Assembly (NCBI GenBank): GCA_963836405.1
Contig: CAWIJL010000011.1
Coordinates: 62,001 to 126,000, forward strand
Direction of reading: 5' to 3'
From: CAWIJJ01 sp963836405
Lineage (GTDB): Bacteria; Acidobacteriota; Terriglobia; Bryobacterales; Bryobacteraceae
DNA length: 64,000 bases
Positions within the stretch are counted from its first letter, which is position 1, and each line of letters opens with the position of its first letter. This document shows positions 34,741-43,725 of the stretch, in pieces. The notes under the pieces are model-generated. The model saw only the letters and a program-made list of their open reading frames with translations, was not told the origin of the DNA and made no database searches. The position numbers were made by a program, and so were the translations under genes.

Positions 34741-35667
34741 ATGGCGCTGGCGATCACTATCGTGCTGTTCTTCGGTATTGCGGGGGCGATCACGCTATTC
34801 GGTTACCGGCGGTATGTACTGCCGGGGAATCTTTATGAGAACCTCAAGCCCGAGCCTTACCCGCCCGCACCCGGAAGCGTGCCCGCCCATCCGCAGTTCT
34901 ATTCCGTGATCCAGGTGGCCGAGCGCGTCAGCCACCGGGTGCCGCTTTCCCCGGCAAGGGCGTCCCAATATCGACAGAAGCTGCTGACTTGCGGCTATCG
35001 CGCGCGCAACGCGGTCCAGGTGTTTTGGGGATTGAAGCTGCTGCTGGCGATGGCCTTCGTGTTTGTGGCCGTGGCGGTCCAGGCGCGCACTCACCTGCAA
35101 CCGTTGCAGCGCGTGTTCCTGGTCTTCGGAACATTGGGGGTGGGTTACGTGTTGCCCGATTTCGTTCTCTCCAAGCGTGTGAAGAAGAGGCAGTCCCGCT
35201 TGAAGAAGGCGCTGCCGGACGCGCTCGACCTGATGGTGGTCTGCGCGCAATCGGGCCTGGCGCTGGATCGTTCATTGCGGACCGTAACCCACCACCTGGC
35301 GCTTCGCCACGGCGAGCTGGCCGACGAATTCGGGCTGGTACGCGCGGAGATCACCGCCGGCGTCCGCCGCAAGGAAGCCCTGGAGAATCTCGCCGTGAGA
35401 ACCGGGGAACCCGAAATCCGGAAGTTCGTCACGGTTCTGATTCAGGCGGACCGCTTCGGTACGAGCCTGGGAGACGCGTTGCGCACGCACGCCGAGTACT
35501 TGCGCATTCGCCGGCGGCAGGAAGCCGAGGAGCGCGCCTCGAAGGTAGGGGTGAAGCTGATTTTCCCGATTTTCTTTCTGATGCTCCCCACCATCCTGCT
35601 GGTGTCGGTCGGCCCCGCCGTTTTCGATATCGTGCAGAACCTGGGACCCGCGCTGAGGAGGAGATGA
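34741..35667 (+). CDS. tadC: Tad inner-membrane platform protein TadC
   Basis: 308 residues with the T2SSF domain: LKKALPDALDLMVVCAQSGL, ALDRSLRTVTHHLALRHGEL, and KFVTVLIQADRFGTSLGDAL. Helices lie at residues 2-20, about 95-140 and at the C-terminus (LIFPIFFLMLPTILLVSVGP). Its stop overlaps the next start (ATGA). Confidence 0.93.
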   Translation: MALAITIVLFFGIAGAITLFGYRRYVLPGNLYENLKPEPYPPAPGSVPAHPQFYSVIQVAERVSHRVPLSPARASQYRQKLLTCGYRARNAVQVFWGLKLLLAMAFVFVAVAVQARTHLQPLQRVFLVFGTLGVGYVLPDFVLSKRVKKRQSRLKKALPDALDLMVVCAQSGLALDRSLRTVTHHLALRHGELADEFGLVRAEITAGVRRKEALENLAVRTGEPEIRKFVTVLIQADRFGTSLGDALRTHAEYLRIRRRQEAEERASKVGVKLIFPIFFLMLPTILLVSVGPAVFDIVQNLGPALRRR

Positions 35668-36281
35668 TGGAGGGCCCGGCGCCGTTTCTGGATTATTACG
35701 AGCTGATGCAGATCAGCCCAAACGCTCAGCCCGATACGATTCAGCGGGTGTATCGGATGCTGGCGGCGCGGTACCACCCCGATAATGCGCAAACCGGAGA
35801 CATGGAGCGGTTTCTCAAGCTGAATAGAGCCTATCGGATCCTGATGGATCCGGATGAACGCGCGGCGTACAATGCCGAGTACCACGTGCAGCGTTTGCAG
35901 CCGATCGAGATTTTCAACCTGCGCGAGTTCGCGATCGGCATCGACGGGGAGAGCAACCGGCGCATGGGGCTCCTCTGCCTGCTGTACAACCGGCGGCGCA
36001 ATAATTGCGAAGACCCCGGACACTCGCTCCTCGAACTCGAGCGGCTCATGTCCTCGTGCCGCGAGCACCTGGTATTTACCATCTGGTATCTGAAGGAAAA
36101 GGGATTCCTGCGGCAAACCGAAGACAGCAGCTTCGCCATTACCAGCTCGGGCGCGGATTACGTGGAAGCCAACCTTCCGAAAAATCGAATTCTGTACAAC
36201 CTCCTGACAGAGGCCGAACATGGCGCCATGCAGACCGGGACTCCCGTGCCCGGAGCGGTGGCGGAGATCGAACTTCTATGA
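35664..36281 (+). CDS. J-domain (DnaJ-like) protein inside the Tad operon
   Basis: 205 residues; the ATG at 35664 overlaps the tadC stop, and a second ATG at 35667 is also well placed after GAGGAG. The J domain is at residues 9-70, with YYELMQISPNAQPDTIQRVY and the essential H38-P39-D40 motif (ARYHPDNAQ). The C-terminal 130 residues (NRRMGLLCLLYNRRRNNCED, then a segment with HLVFTIWYLKEKGFLRQTED) look like a winged-helix or helical domain of unknown role. It would recruit an Hsp70 to a client. Placement between tadC and tadV suggests a pilus-specific co-chaperone. Confidence 0.9.
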   Translation: MMEGPAPFLDYYELMQISPNAQPDTIQRVYRMLAARYHPDNAQTGDMERFLKLNRAYRILMDPDERAAYNAEYHVQRLQPIEIFNLREFAIGIDGESNRRMGLLCLLYNRRRNNCEDPGHSLLELERLMSSCREHLVFTIWYLKEKGFLRQTEDSSFAITSSGADYVEANLPKNRILYNLLTEAEHGAMQTGTPVPGAVAEIELL

Positions 36282-36814
36282 CGCATCTCAACTTCACGGA
36301 CTTCCTCGTGGCGACTCTCGTTTTAGTGGCGGCGGCCGGAGACATCCGGTGCCGTCGAATTCCCAACTGGCTGACGCTCGGGGGAATCGTCACCGGCTTG
36401 CTGGCCGGCGCCGCGACCGCCGGCTGGCGCGGTCTCGGTCAGTCGACGGCCGGGATGCTGCTGGGGTTCACCATCTATCTCGGCTTTTACTGCTTGCGTG
36501 CCATGGGGGCTGGGGACGTCAAGCTGATGGCCGCCGTCGGGGCGATCGTCGGACCGTCCGCCTGGTTGCATGTCTTCATCGGAAGCGCCATTGCGGGCGC
36601 GGCCTTCGCCGTGGTTCTGTCACTCCGCAAAGGACGTTTGCAGGAGACATGGAGGAACACCGGGTGCATTGTTTACGAGCTGATGCATTTGCGGGTGCCG
36701 TACCGCCGTCGGAGCGATCTCGATGTGCGCGATCCACATGGCTTGAAATTGCCGCACGCAGTCGCCATCGCCGTGGGAGCCGCGATCTGGATCCTCCGAA
36801 TTCAGCCGCTCTAA
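36278..36814 (+). CDS. tadV: Flp prepilin peptidase TadV (CpaA)
   Basis: 178 residues, four to six membrane helices. The two catalytic aspartates of this A24 aspartic peptidase lie in AAAGDIRCRRIPNWLTLGG and MGAGDVKLMAAVGAIVG. It would cleave the two Flp pilins and the TadE-like proteins encoded in the locus. The start overlaps the J-domain gene stop (ATGA). This is the last gene of the Tad transcript; the next gene is convergent. Confidence 0.93.
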   Translation: MTHLNFTDFLVATLVLVAAAGDIRCRRIPNWLTLGGIVTGLLAGAATAGWRGLGQSTAGMLLGFTIYLGFYCLRAMGAGDVKLMAAVGAIVGPSAWLHVFIGSAIAGAAFAVVLSLRKGRLQETWRNTGCIVYELMHLRVPYRRRSDLDVRDPHGLKLPHAVAIAVGAAIWILRIQPL

Positions 36815-36848
36815 GAGCCCCGCGGCTGCGACCTGACCCGTTTCCCGC

Positions 36849-37952
36849 TCAGTCGATCCAGCCGCCTCCCAGGACCTGGTCTTCGGAGTAGAAGACCGCG
36901 GCCTGGCCGGGAGTGACGGCGCGCTGCGGGCTGTCGAAGACGATGCGGACCCGTCCATTCGCGGCAGGGTGTAGCGTGGCGGGCGCGGCGGCGTGCTTGT
37001 TGCGGATTCGGACTTCGGCGCGGAGGGAACCCTCGATGCCCGGTACGGAGATCCAGTTGACGGAAGAGGCTTGGAAACTCTCCCGCATCAGTTCGTCGTT
37101 GCCGCCCACCGTGACCCGCTGCGAAAGCGGATCCGTCGAAATGACGTAGAGAGGCTCCCCGGTGGCGATGCCCAGGCCGCGCCGCTGGCCCACGGTGAAA
37201 TGATGGACTCCGGTATGGCGCCCGAGCTTGCGGCCGGCGGCGGTCACGATCTCGCCCCCCGTGCGCCCGGGCGCAACCCCGGTTTCCGCGAGATACGCGT
37301 CCATGAATGCGGCGTAGTCGCCGTTGGGAACGAAGCAGATCTCCTGGCTGTCGGACTTGGCAGCCACCGCCAGTTCCATCGACCGGGCCAGGTCGCGCAC
37401 TTCGGGCTTGGTGAGCTCGCCCAGCGGGAACAAGGTGCGGGCGAGTTGCGCCTGGGTGAGTCCGAACAGAAAATACGTCTGGTCCTTGGACCCGTCGACG
37501 GCACGCAGCAGACGATACCGGCCCGTGGTTTCGTCGTGGCGGATGCGCGCATAGTGGCCGGTGGCGATGTGGCGCGCGCCCACCGCGTCGGCCATCTCCA
37601 GGAAACGGTCGAACTTGATGTAGTTGTTGCAGAGCGTGCATGGGACCGGCGTGCGGCCGGCCAGGTACTCGTCCACAAAGGGCTTGATCACCTGCTCTTC
37701 GAACTGCTTCTCGAAATTGACGACGTAGTAAGGGATGCCGATCTGTTCGGCGACGCGGCGGGCGTCGTAGACGTCGTCGAGCGAGCAGCAGCGGCCCGTT
37801 GCGGCTTCGCCGGCGAGCTCGGGAAGGCGGCGCTGGTTCCAGAGCTGCATCGTGAGCCCGACCACCGAAAGGCCGCGCCGGACCAGCATGGCGGCCACCG
37901 TGGAGCTGTCCACTCCGCCGCTCATGGCCACTGCGATGGGGGGCTCAGGCAT
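36849..37952 (-). CDS. mnmA: tRNA-specific 2-thiouridylase
   Basis: 367 residues from ATG 37952; the open frame to 38009 would extend into the upstream gene. It thiolates uridine 34 of Lys, Glu and Gln tRNAs. The PP-loop SGGVDS is at 11-16. The catalytic cysteines are C106 (TPVPCTLCNNYIKF) and C207 (SDSQEICFVPNG). HFTVGQRRGLGI is also conserved. It overlaps the cysteine desulfurase gene by 8 bp, so sulfur donor and thiolase are co-expressed. Confidence 0.96.
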   Translation of the reverse strand: MPEPPIAVAMSGGVDSSTVAAMLVRRGLSVVGLTMQLWNQRRLPELAGEAATGRCCSLDDVYDARRVAEQIGIPYYVVNFEKQFEEQVIKPFVDEYLAGRTPVPCTLCNNYIKFDRFLEMADAVGARHIATGHYARIRHDETTGRYRLLRAVDGSKDQTYFLFGLTQAQLARTLFPLGELTKPEVRDLARSMELAVAAKSDSQEICFVPNGDYAAFMDAYLAETGVAPGRTGGEIVTAAGRKLGRHTGVHHFTVGQRRGLGIATGEPLYVISTDPLSQRVTVGGNDELMRESFQASSVNWISVPGIEGSLRAEVRIRNKHAAAPATLHPAANGRVRIVFDSPQRAVTPGQAAVFYSEDQVLGGGWID

Positions 37953-39099
37953 GCACGGAAATTCTGCGCAGGTGCGCGACGGAGGCCGAAATCGCGTCCA
38001 CCAGGCCATCCACCTGTTCGGCGGTGTTCCCGCGGCCGAGCGAAAAGCGCATGCTGGCGCGGGCGCGGTCGGCGGTAAGGCCGATGGCGAGGAGCACGTG
38101 CGAAGGCGCCAGGGCGCCGGAAGAACAGGCGGCCCCTGTCGATACGGCGTAGCCGCGCAGGTCGAGCGCGATCACCAGAGCTTCACCGTCCACCCCATCG
38201 AAATAAAGGTTGCTGGTATTGGGCGTTCGCGAGGTCCGGTCGCCGTTGATGCCGCTGCCCGGAATGCGGGCGAGCACGGCGGATTCCAGGCGGTCGCGGA
38301 GGGCGGAAAGGCGCGCGGCGTCCGTGTCGAGACAGTGGGCGGCCAGTTCCGCGGCACGCCCGAACGCCGCCGCTCCTGGAACGTTCTCCGTGCCGGGTCT
38401 CCGGTCGCGCTCGTGATGGCCGCCGAAGACGATGGGCTCCAGGCGCGCGCCCTTCCGCACAAAAAGCGCGCCGACCCCCTTAGGCGCGTAAATCTTGTGC
38501 GCGCTCACCGTATAGAAATCCACGCCCAGGGCGGCCACATCTACCGGGATCTTGCCCAGCGCCTGAACGCCGTCGGAGTGAAACAATGCGCCGGCCTCGT
38601 GCGCGATGCGGCCGATTTCCGCGAGCGGCTGAATCGTCCCGAGTTCGTTGTTCGCGTGCATGATGGAAACCAGCACGGTGCCGGGGCGAACGGCGCGGCG
38701 AACGTCGTCCGGATCGATCGCGCCCGCCGGGCCCGTGCGCACCCGGGTCACGGCCGCGCCTTCGCGCTCGAGCTGCTTACAAGCCATCAGAACTGCCGGA
38801 TGCTCGATGGTGCTGGTGACCACGTGGCGCCCGGCGGCAGGGGTCGCGCGTACCGCGCCCAGGATCGCCAGGTTGTCGGATTCGGTGCCGCCGCCCGTGA
38901 ACACGATTTCCGTGGGGCTCGCGTGAATCAGGGCGGCGAGCTGGCGGCGCGCGGCTTCAAGCCGCTGCTTGGCGGCCTGGCCGAAGTGGTGGATGCTCGA
39001 AGCGTTACCATACACTTGACCGAGACACGCCACCATCGTCTCCTGCACCTCGGGCGCAAGCGGGGTCGTGGCATTATGGTCAAAGTAGGAACGCTGCAC
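37945..39099 (-). CDS. iscS: cysteine desulfurase (IscS/NifS type)
   Basis: 384 residues. A PLP enzyme that moves sulfur from cysteine to an active-site cysteine. The PLP lysine is K202 (VSAHKIYAPKGVGALF), with GGGTESDNLAI and STIEHPAVL. The persulfide cysteine is C325 in GAACSSGALAPSHVL. It lies directly upstream of mnmA in the same operon and probably feeds tRNA thiolation, possibly Fe-S assembly too. Divergent from the next gene by 17 bp. Confidence 0.95.
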   Translation of the reverse strand: MQRSYFDHNATTPLAPEVQETMVACLGQVYGNASSIHHFGQAAKQRLEAARRQLAALIHASPTEIVFTGGGTESDNLAILGAVRATPAAGRHVVTSTIEHPAVLMACKQLEREGAAVTRVRTGPAGAIDPDDVRRAVRPGTVLVSIMHANNELGTIQPLAEIGRIAHEAGALFHSDGVQALGKIPVDVAALGVDFYTVSAHKIYAPKGVGALFVRKGARLEPIVFGGHHERDRRPGTENVPGAAAFGRAAELAAHCLDTDAARLSALRDRLESAVLARIPGSGINGDRTSRTPNTSNLYFDGVDGEALVIALDLRGYAVSTGAACSSGALAPSHVLLAIGLTADRARASMRFSLGRGNTAEQVDGLVDAISASVAHLRRISVHA

Positions 39100-39116
39100 T
39101 TACACCTAGTTTAGCA

Positions 39117-39902
39117 ATGGCCGCGCCAATACTAACGTTGACTACGGATTTCGGGCTTTCGGACCACTACGTGGGCGCCATGAAAGGCGTCATTCTGGGG
39201 ATCGTGCCGGAGGCCCGCATCGTGGACATCAGCCACCAGACCGGCGCCTACGCGATCGCCGACGGAGCTTTCCTGATCGCCGAGGCGTACGGCTGTTTCC
39301 CGCGAGGCGCGGTGCACGTCGTGGTGGTGGATCCGGGCGTGGGCACCGAACGCCGCGCGATCGTGGCGGAGGCGGCCGGACAGCTTTTCGTGGCGCCGGA
39401 CAATGGCGTGCTTGGCATGGTGTTCGCGCGGGAAAAACACAAGGTGCGCGAGGTCGTGAACGCGCGCTATTTCCGGCAGCCGGTAAGGCGGACCTTTCAC
39501 GGCCGCGATATCTTCGCGCCGGTGGGCGCGCACCTGGCACGCGGCATCCCGGTGGCGCGCATGGGCGGGCGAATCGAAGACTACGCGCGTGGTGATTTCG
39601 CGGGGCCCCGCCGCGGCGCCGCCGGAGTGTGGGAGGGCCGGGTATTGCATGTGGACCGCTTCGGGAACCTCGTAACGAATTTCCGGGCGGAGGAGTTTCC
39701 TTGCGTGGCGGCTGGCTCCTTCACGTTGACGGCAGGGCGGCGGCGGACTGCCAAGGCGGCCGCGAATTACGCGGAAGGCTCCGGCCTGTTTGCAATCGTC
39801 GGCAGCGGTGGCTACGTGGAACTGTCGGCCAAGCAGCAATCGGCCGCACAACTCACCGGTTGCCGGCTGGGGTCAGTAGTGAAATTGCGCGTACCACGGT
39901 GA
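39117..39902 (+). CDS. SAM hydroxide adenosyltransferase (DUF62 family)
   Basis: 261 residues. The N-terminal domain begins LTLTTDFGLSDHYVGAMKGV and continues IVPEARIVDISHQTGAYAI, the SAM-binding signature of the family, followed by VVVDPGVGTERR and ATPDNGVL-type VAPDNGVLGMV. The family hydrolyses SAM to adenosine and methionine; relatives use halide (fluorinase, chlorinase). The C-terminal beta-barrel carries HVDRFGNLVTNFRAEEF. Located next to sulfur-relay genes, but there is no direct functional link. Confidence 0.92.
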   Translation: MAAPILTLTTDFGLSDHYVGAMKGVILGIVPEARIVDISHQTGAYAIADGAFLIAEAYGCFPRGAVHVVVVDPGVGTERRAIVAEAAGQLFVAPDNGVLGMVFAREKHKVREVVNARYFRQPVRRTFHGRDIFAPVGAHLARGIPVARMGGRIEDYARGDFAGPRRGAAGVWEGRVLHVDRFGNLVTNFRAEEFPCVAAGSFTLTAGRRRTAKAAANYAEGSGLFAIVGSGGYVELSAKQQSAAQLTGCRLGSVVKLRVPR

Positions 39903-39918
39903 GCGGCGAATTCCTCCT

Positions 39919-40191
39919 TTATGCGCAGCAGGCGTGCACCCTGCTACCGGAAAGTGAACGCAAGCGGGCCAGTTGACGCTCTACCTTTCGAAGGTCCGCG
40001 ATGGGAGCGGAATGGACAAGCGCAATCCAGCGGCACACCTGGTCGCAGGCCTGTTCGACACCCGACGCATCTCCTGTCAGTTGCACGGATGCAATCGCCG
40101 CATCCAAACGGTTTGCTGCCAACGCCAGAATTTGCCGGTCCGTTTTAGACCGGAGCTCAGCGAGTTTCAAGAGTTCCGCCCGGTGTCTCAT
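39919..40191 (-). CDS. small helical protein, function unknown
   Basis: 90 residues, almost entirely helical by composition (RAELLKLAELRSKTDRQILA, then LAANRLDAAIASVQLTGDA). The C-terminus is cysteine-containing (VHACCA). Ribosome site is weak, and overlapping plus-strand frames have no recognisable content. It is probably a real small gene because its codon third positions are GC-biased like its neighbours, but this is uncertain. Confidence 0.5.
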   Translation of the reverse strand: MRHRAELLKLAELRSKTDRQILALAANRLDAAIASVQLTGDASGVEQACDQVCRWIALVHSAPIADLRKVERQLARLRSLSGSRVHACCA

Positions 40192-40266
40192 AAAATGTGA
40201 ACCTGCTACATAAGCTTAGACGTAACAACCGGGCGGTTAGATTAGCGAGATTAAGAGGAATTTACG

Positions 40267-40304
40267 AAAAAAATGGGCCGCCCGGGATTTCCGGCACGGC
40301 CCGC
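40267..40304 (-). terminator. Rho-independent terminator of the secreted protein gene
   Basis: On the minus strand GGGCCG and CGGCCC form the stem of a GC-rich hairpin followed by ATTTTTTT. It lies immediately after the stop of the 124-residue secreted protein gene. Confidence 0.8.
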
Positions 40305-40308
40305 GGAA

Positions 40309-40683
40309 CTACATTACGGTTACGGTCTCCACTTTGATCGTGTCTTCGCTGAGCGTGCCCGTGACGCGGGCCGTAACTGGTCCGGTGGCCGGATTGTTCG
40401 GATTCGCTGAGCGGTCGGCGCGACCCTTCATGGCCGCCGTCACACGGTTGTTGCCTTCGGCGTCCAGCTTGTAGATCTTGCCATCCACATCTACCGCAAA
40501 GGAAGAAGTGCTGCTGGTGACGTCACAGGCGTTCTCTGTCTTCTGATCTTTCTGATCCTGTGGGGTCTGTGCCTGCCTGGCGGCCCAGCAGGTCTGATCC
40601 ACCAAACGTCCTGTATAGGTTTCGGCCAGCGCCAGCGTGGAAAACAGCGCCAACACACCACAGATGGTGAGGAGTTTTCGCAT
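40309..40683 (-). CDS. small secreted protein, function unknown
   Basis: 124 residues with signal peptide MRKLLTICGVLALFSTLALA. The mature part begins ETYTGRLVDQTCWAARQAQT and has a second cysteine (ENACDV), possibly a disulfide. The remainder is beta-rich (FAVDVDGKIYKLDAEGNNRV, VTARVTGTLSEDTIKVETV). The 'G.l.D..C' opening is common in acidobacterial secreted proteins. It ends at a strong terminator. The 145 bp upstream separate it from hutI and probably hold its promoter. Confidence 0.8.
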   Translation of the reverse strand: MRKLLTICGVLALFSTLALAETYTGRLVDQTCWAARQAQTPQDQKDQKTENACDVTSSTSSFAVDVDGKIYKLDAEGNNRVTAAMKGRADRSANPNNPATGPVTARVTGTLSEDTIKVETVTVM

Positions 40684-40828
40684 CTCTTACGTCCTTTCAC
40701 ATTTAAAACTTGTTGAAATGGCGATAAGCCCACTGGTGAGCACCCGAGATGCCACATTTGTAGTTCGTGCAAGTTAGGTCCCCGCGCTGCCGGGCCGTCG
40801 GTAAGAACTTCCGGCCACAAATTCCGAT

Positions 40829-42070
40829 TTACACGCGGTGCCCTGCTACAAATACTTCGCACGCCGTTTCGCGGCCGAAGAAATAAGGTAGCTCACGATA
40901 GTCGTCGCAATCGTGAATGACGAAATCGGCAGCTTTGCCGATTTCGAGCGAACCGATCGCTTCGCCACGATGCAAACTATAGGCCGCGTTGATGGAGGCG
41001 GCGGTAATAGCTTCCGCCGGCGTCATTTTCATGTGAGTGCACGCGAGCGAAAGGACGGCAGGCATCGAAGTTGTCGGAGAAGACCCGGGATTGAAATCTG
41101 TAGCTAATATCACAGACATCCCGAGATCGATCATGCGGCGCGCGTCCGCGTAACGCTCGGATCCCAGGTTGTACACCGCGGCGGGCAGAAGCACCGGCTG
41201 CACCCCCGCGTCGCATAGCGCGGTGAGCGCGGCGGGCCCGGTGGCTTCCAGGTGGTCGGCCGTATCGGCGTGGAGTTCAGCGGCCAGCAGGGAGGCGGAA
41301 TCGGGAGTGAACTGGTCGGCATGAACGCGAATGCCGAAGCCGAGCGCGCGGGCGGCCTGGAGCACGGCGCGCGCCTCGGCCACCGGGAACACGGCGGGCT
41401 CGCAGAACACGTCGCAAAACTCGGCCAGGCCCTGGGCGGCGACGGCGGGAAGCATTTCGTGGATCACCAGTCGCGCGTATTCCGCGGTACGCCCGCGATA
41501 CTCGTCCGGGATCTCGTGCGCCCCGAGAAAGGTGGGCACAAAGCGCAGGCTGCCATCGGCGTTCAGATCGCGGATCACGCGCAGGATCTTGAGCTCGGCA
41601 TCGAGCGAGAGGCCGTAGCCGGACTTCGCTTCGATGGTGGTGGTGCCGCCGCGCTTGAACCAGTCGCGGTAGCGTCGCGCGGCTTGCAGCAGTTCCTGTT
41701 CCGAGGCGGCGCGCGTGCGGCGCACAGTGGAGCGGATGCCGCCTCCCGCAGCGGCTATTTCGGAGTAGGTGGCGCCTTCCGACCGCCGCTCGTACTCGTC
41801 CGCCCGATTGCCGGCGAACACCGGATGCGTATGGGCATCCACGAATCCCGGGAGCACGATGCGCCCGCCGGCATCGACGATCTCCGCCGGCGGCGAGACC
41901 AGCCGTTCGATTTCGGCGCGCGTGCCCACTGCTTCGATCGAGCCCCCGCGGATCAGCATGGCGCCATCCGCCACGATCGCGAGGTCGCGCATCTCGGCCC
42001 CGGTGCGCGGTCGCCGCGGACCGGCCAGAGTTACCAACTGGCGGCAGTTCCAGACGGCCAGTTCCTTCAC
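40829..42070 (-). CDS. hutI: imidazolonepropionase
   Basis: 413 residues. Metal-dependent amidohydrolase opening the imidazolone ring in the third step of histidine breakdown. Metal ligands are in VDAHTHPVFAGNRADEYERR and the later HADQFTPDSASLLAAELHAD; SGYGLSLDAELKILRVI and ATDFNPGSSPT are conserved. It overlaps hutU by 4 bp, being third in the ftcD-hutU-hutI operon. Confidence 0.96.
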   Translation of the reverse strand: MKELAVWNCRQLVTLAGPRRPRTGAEMRDLAIVADGAMLIRGGSIEAVGTRAEIERLVSPPAEIVDAGGRIVLPGFVDAHTHPVFAGNRADEYERRSEGATYSEIAAAGGGIRSTVRRTRAASEQELLQAARRYRDWFKRGGTTTIEAKSGYGLSLDAELKILRVIRDLNADGSLRFVPTFLGAHEIPDEYRGRTAEYARLVIHEMLPAVAAQGLAEFCDVFCEPAVFPVAEARAVLQAARALGFGIRVHADQFTPDSASLLAAELHADTADHLEATGPAALTALCDAGVQPVLLPAAVYNLGSERYADARRMIDLGMSVILATDFNPGSSPTTSMPAVLSLACTHMKMTPAEAITAASINAAYSLHRGEAIGSLEIGKAADFVIHDCDDYRELPYFFGRETACEVFVAGHRV

Positions 42071-43725
42071 GCCTCTTCCATGGGACGGCGAATACCGCGC
42101 TCGCGGGCGAAGCGCACCGCCTGCTCGTAGCCGGCGTCGGCGTGGCGCACGACGCCAATGCCCGGATCGCTGGTGAGCACACGCTCCAGGCGCCGCTCCG
42201 CCTCCTCGCTACCGTCCGCAACCACCACCATGCCCGCATGCTGCGAGTAGCCGATGCCCACGCCGCCGCCGTTGTGGATGGAAATCCAGGAAGCGCCCGC
42301 GGCCGTGTTGACGAGCGCATTCAGCAGCGGCCAGTCGGCGATGGCGTCGGAGCCGTCCAGCATCGCCTCGGTTTCGCGGAAGGGCGAGGCCACCGAGCCG
42401 GTGTCGAGATGATCGCGGCCGATCGCGATCGGCGCTTTCAACTCGCCCGCGCGCACCAAACGGTTCATGGCCATTCCGAAAGCCGCGCGCTCCCCATAGC
42501 CGAGCCAGCAGATGCGCGCCGGCAGACCCTGAAAACGGACGCGCTCCCGGGCCATGGGAATCCAGCGGGCGAGCGTTTCGTCGTGGGGGAAAAGCTCCAG
42601 TGCCAAACGGTCGGTCCGGTAGATGTCTTCGGGGTCGCCGGAAAGCGCCACCCATCGGAAAGGGCCGCGGCCTTCGCAGAACAGTGGGCGGATGTACTCG
42701 GGCACGAAGCCGGGGATGTCGAAGGCGCGCTCCACGCCGGCTTTGCGCGCCTGGGTCCGGATGTTGTTGCCGTAATCGAACGTGACCGCGCCCATCTTTT
42801 GCAGGCGGAGCATGGCCTCGACATGCACGCCCATGGATACGACGGCGCGCGCCACGTAACCTTGCGGATCGCGCGCGCGCAACTCCTTCGCCTGGTCGAG
42901 GCTCAGCCCGTGGGGAATGTAGCCATTGAGCGGATCGTGGGCGCTGGTCTGGTCCGTCAGGACGTCGGGGACGATGCCGCGGCGCGCCAGTTCCGGAATG
43001 ACGTCCGCGCAATTGCCTTCGAGTGCGACCGAGAGCGCCACCCCGCGCCCGCGCGCTTCCTCGAGCGCCTGCAGCGCTTCGTCCAGGCTGCCCGCGGCGC
43101 GGTCGCAGTAACCGGTTTCGAGGCGGCGGCGAATGCGGGCGGGGTCCACGTCGATCCCGAGGAAGCAGGCGCCGTTCAAGGTGGCGGCCAGCGGCTGCGC
43201 GCCGCCCATTCCGCCCATCCCGCCGGAGACCACGAGCTTGCCTTCGAGCGAGCCGTCGAAGTGCTTGCGCGCGAGCGCGGCAAAGGTTTCGAACGTGCCC
43301 TGCACGATGCCCTGGCTGCCGATATAGATCCACGAACCCGCGGTCATCTGCCCGTACATGGTCAGGCCGAGCTTTTCAAGACGCGTGAATTCGTCGAAGT
43401 TGGACCAGTGGCCCACCAGGTTCGCGTTGGCGATGAGTACGCGGGGCGCTTCGGGATGAGTGCGGAAAATGCCGGCCGGGCGCCCGGACTGCACCAGCAG
43501 AGTCTCGTCGTTCTCGAGCGACTGGAGCGACCGCACAATGGCATGGAAGGAAGGCCAGTCGCGCGCCGCCTTGCCGGTGCCGCCATAGACAATCAACTGC
43601 TCGGGCTTTTCCGCCACCTCCGGATCCAGGTTGTTGTGGATCATGCGCAGGGCGGCCTCCTGCTGCCAGCCCTTGCAACTGATGGCGCTTCCCCGCGGGG
43701 CGCGAATACCCGTGCCAGCGTTCAT
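42067..43725 (-). CDS. hutU: urocanate hydratase
   Basis: 552 residues, the normal length. Hydrates urocanate to imidazolonepropionate using tightly bound NAD. Landmarks are IVYGGTGKAARDWPSFHAIV, the NAD loop VSGGMGGMGGAQPLAATLNG, DQTSAHDPLNGYIPHGLSL and GGGVGIGYSQHAGMVVV near the C-terminus. It overlaps ftcD and hutI by 4 bp each. Confidence 0.97.
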   Translation of the reverse strand: MNAGTGIRAPRGSAISCKGWQQEAALRMIHNNLDPEVAEKPEQLIVYGGTGKAARDWPSFHAIVRSLQSLENDETLLVQSGRPAGIFRTHPEAPRVLIANANLVGHWSNFDEFTRLEKLGLTMYGQMTAGSWIYIGSQGIVQGTFETFAALARKHFDGSLEGKLVVSGGMGGMGGAQPLAATLNGACFLGIDVDPARIRRRLETGYCDRAAGSLDEALQALEEARGRGVALSVALEGNCADVIPELARRGIVPDVLTDQTSAHDPLNGYIPHGLSLDQAKELRARDPQGYVARAVVSMGVHVEAMLRLQKMGAVTFDYGNNIRTQARKAGVERAFDIPGFVPEYIRPLFCEGRGPFRWVALSGDPEDIYRTDRLALELFPHDETLARWIPMARERVRFQGLPARICWLGYGERAAFGMAMNRLVRAGELKAPIAIGRDHLDTGSVASPFRETEAMLDGSDAIADWPLLNALVNTAAGASWISIHNGGGVGIGYSQHAGMVVVADGSEEAERRLERVLTSDPGIGVVRHADAGYEQAVRFARERGIRRPMEEA

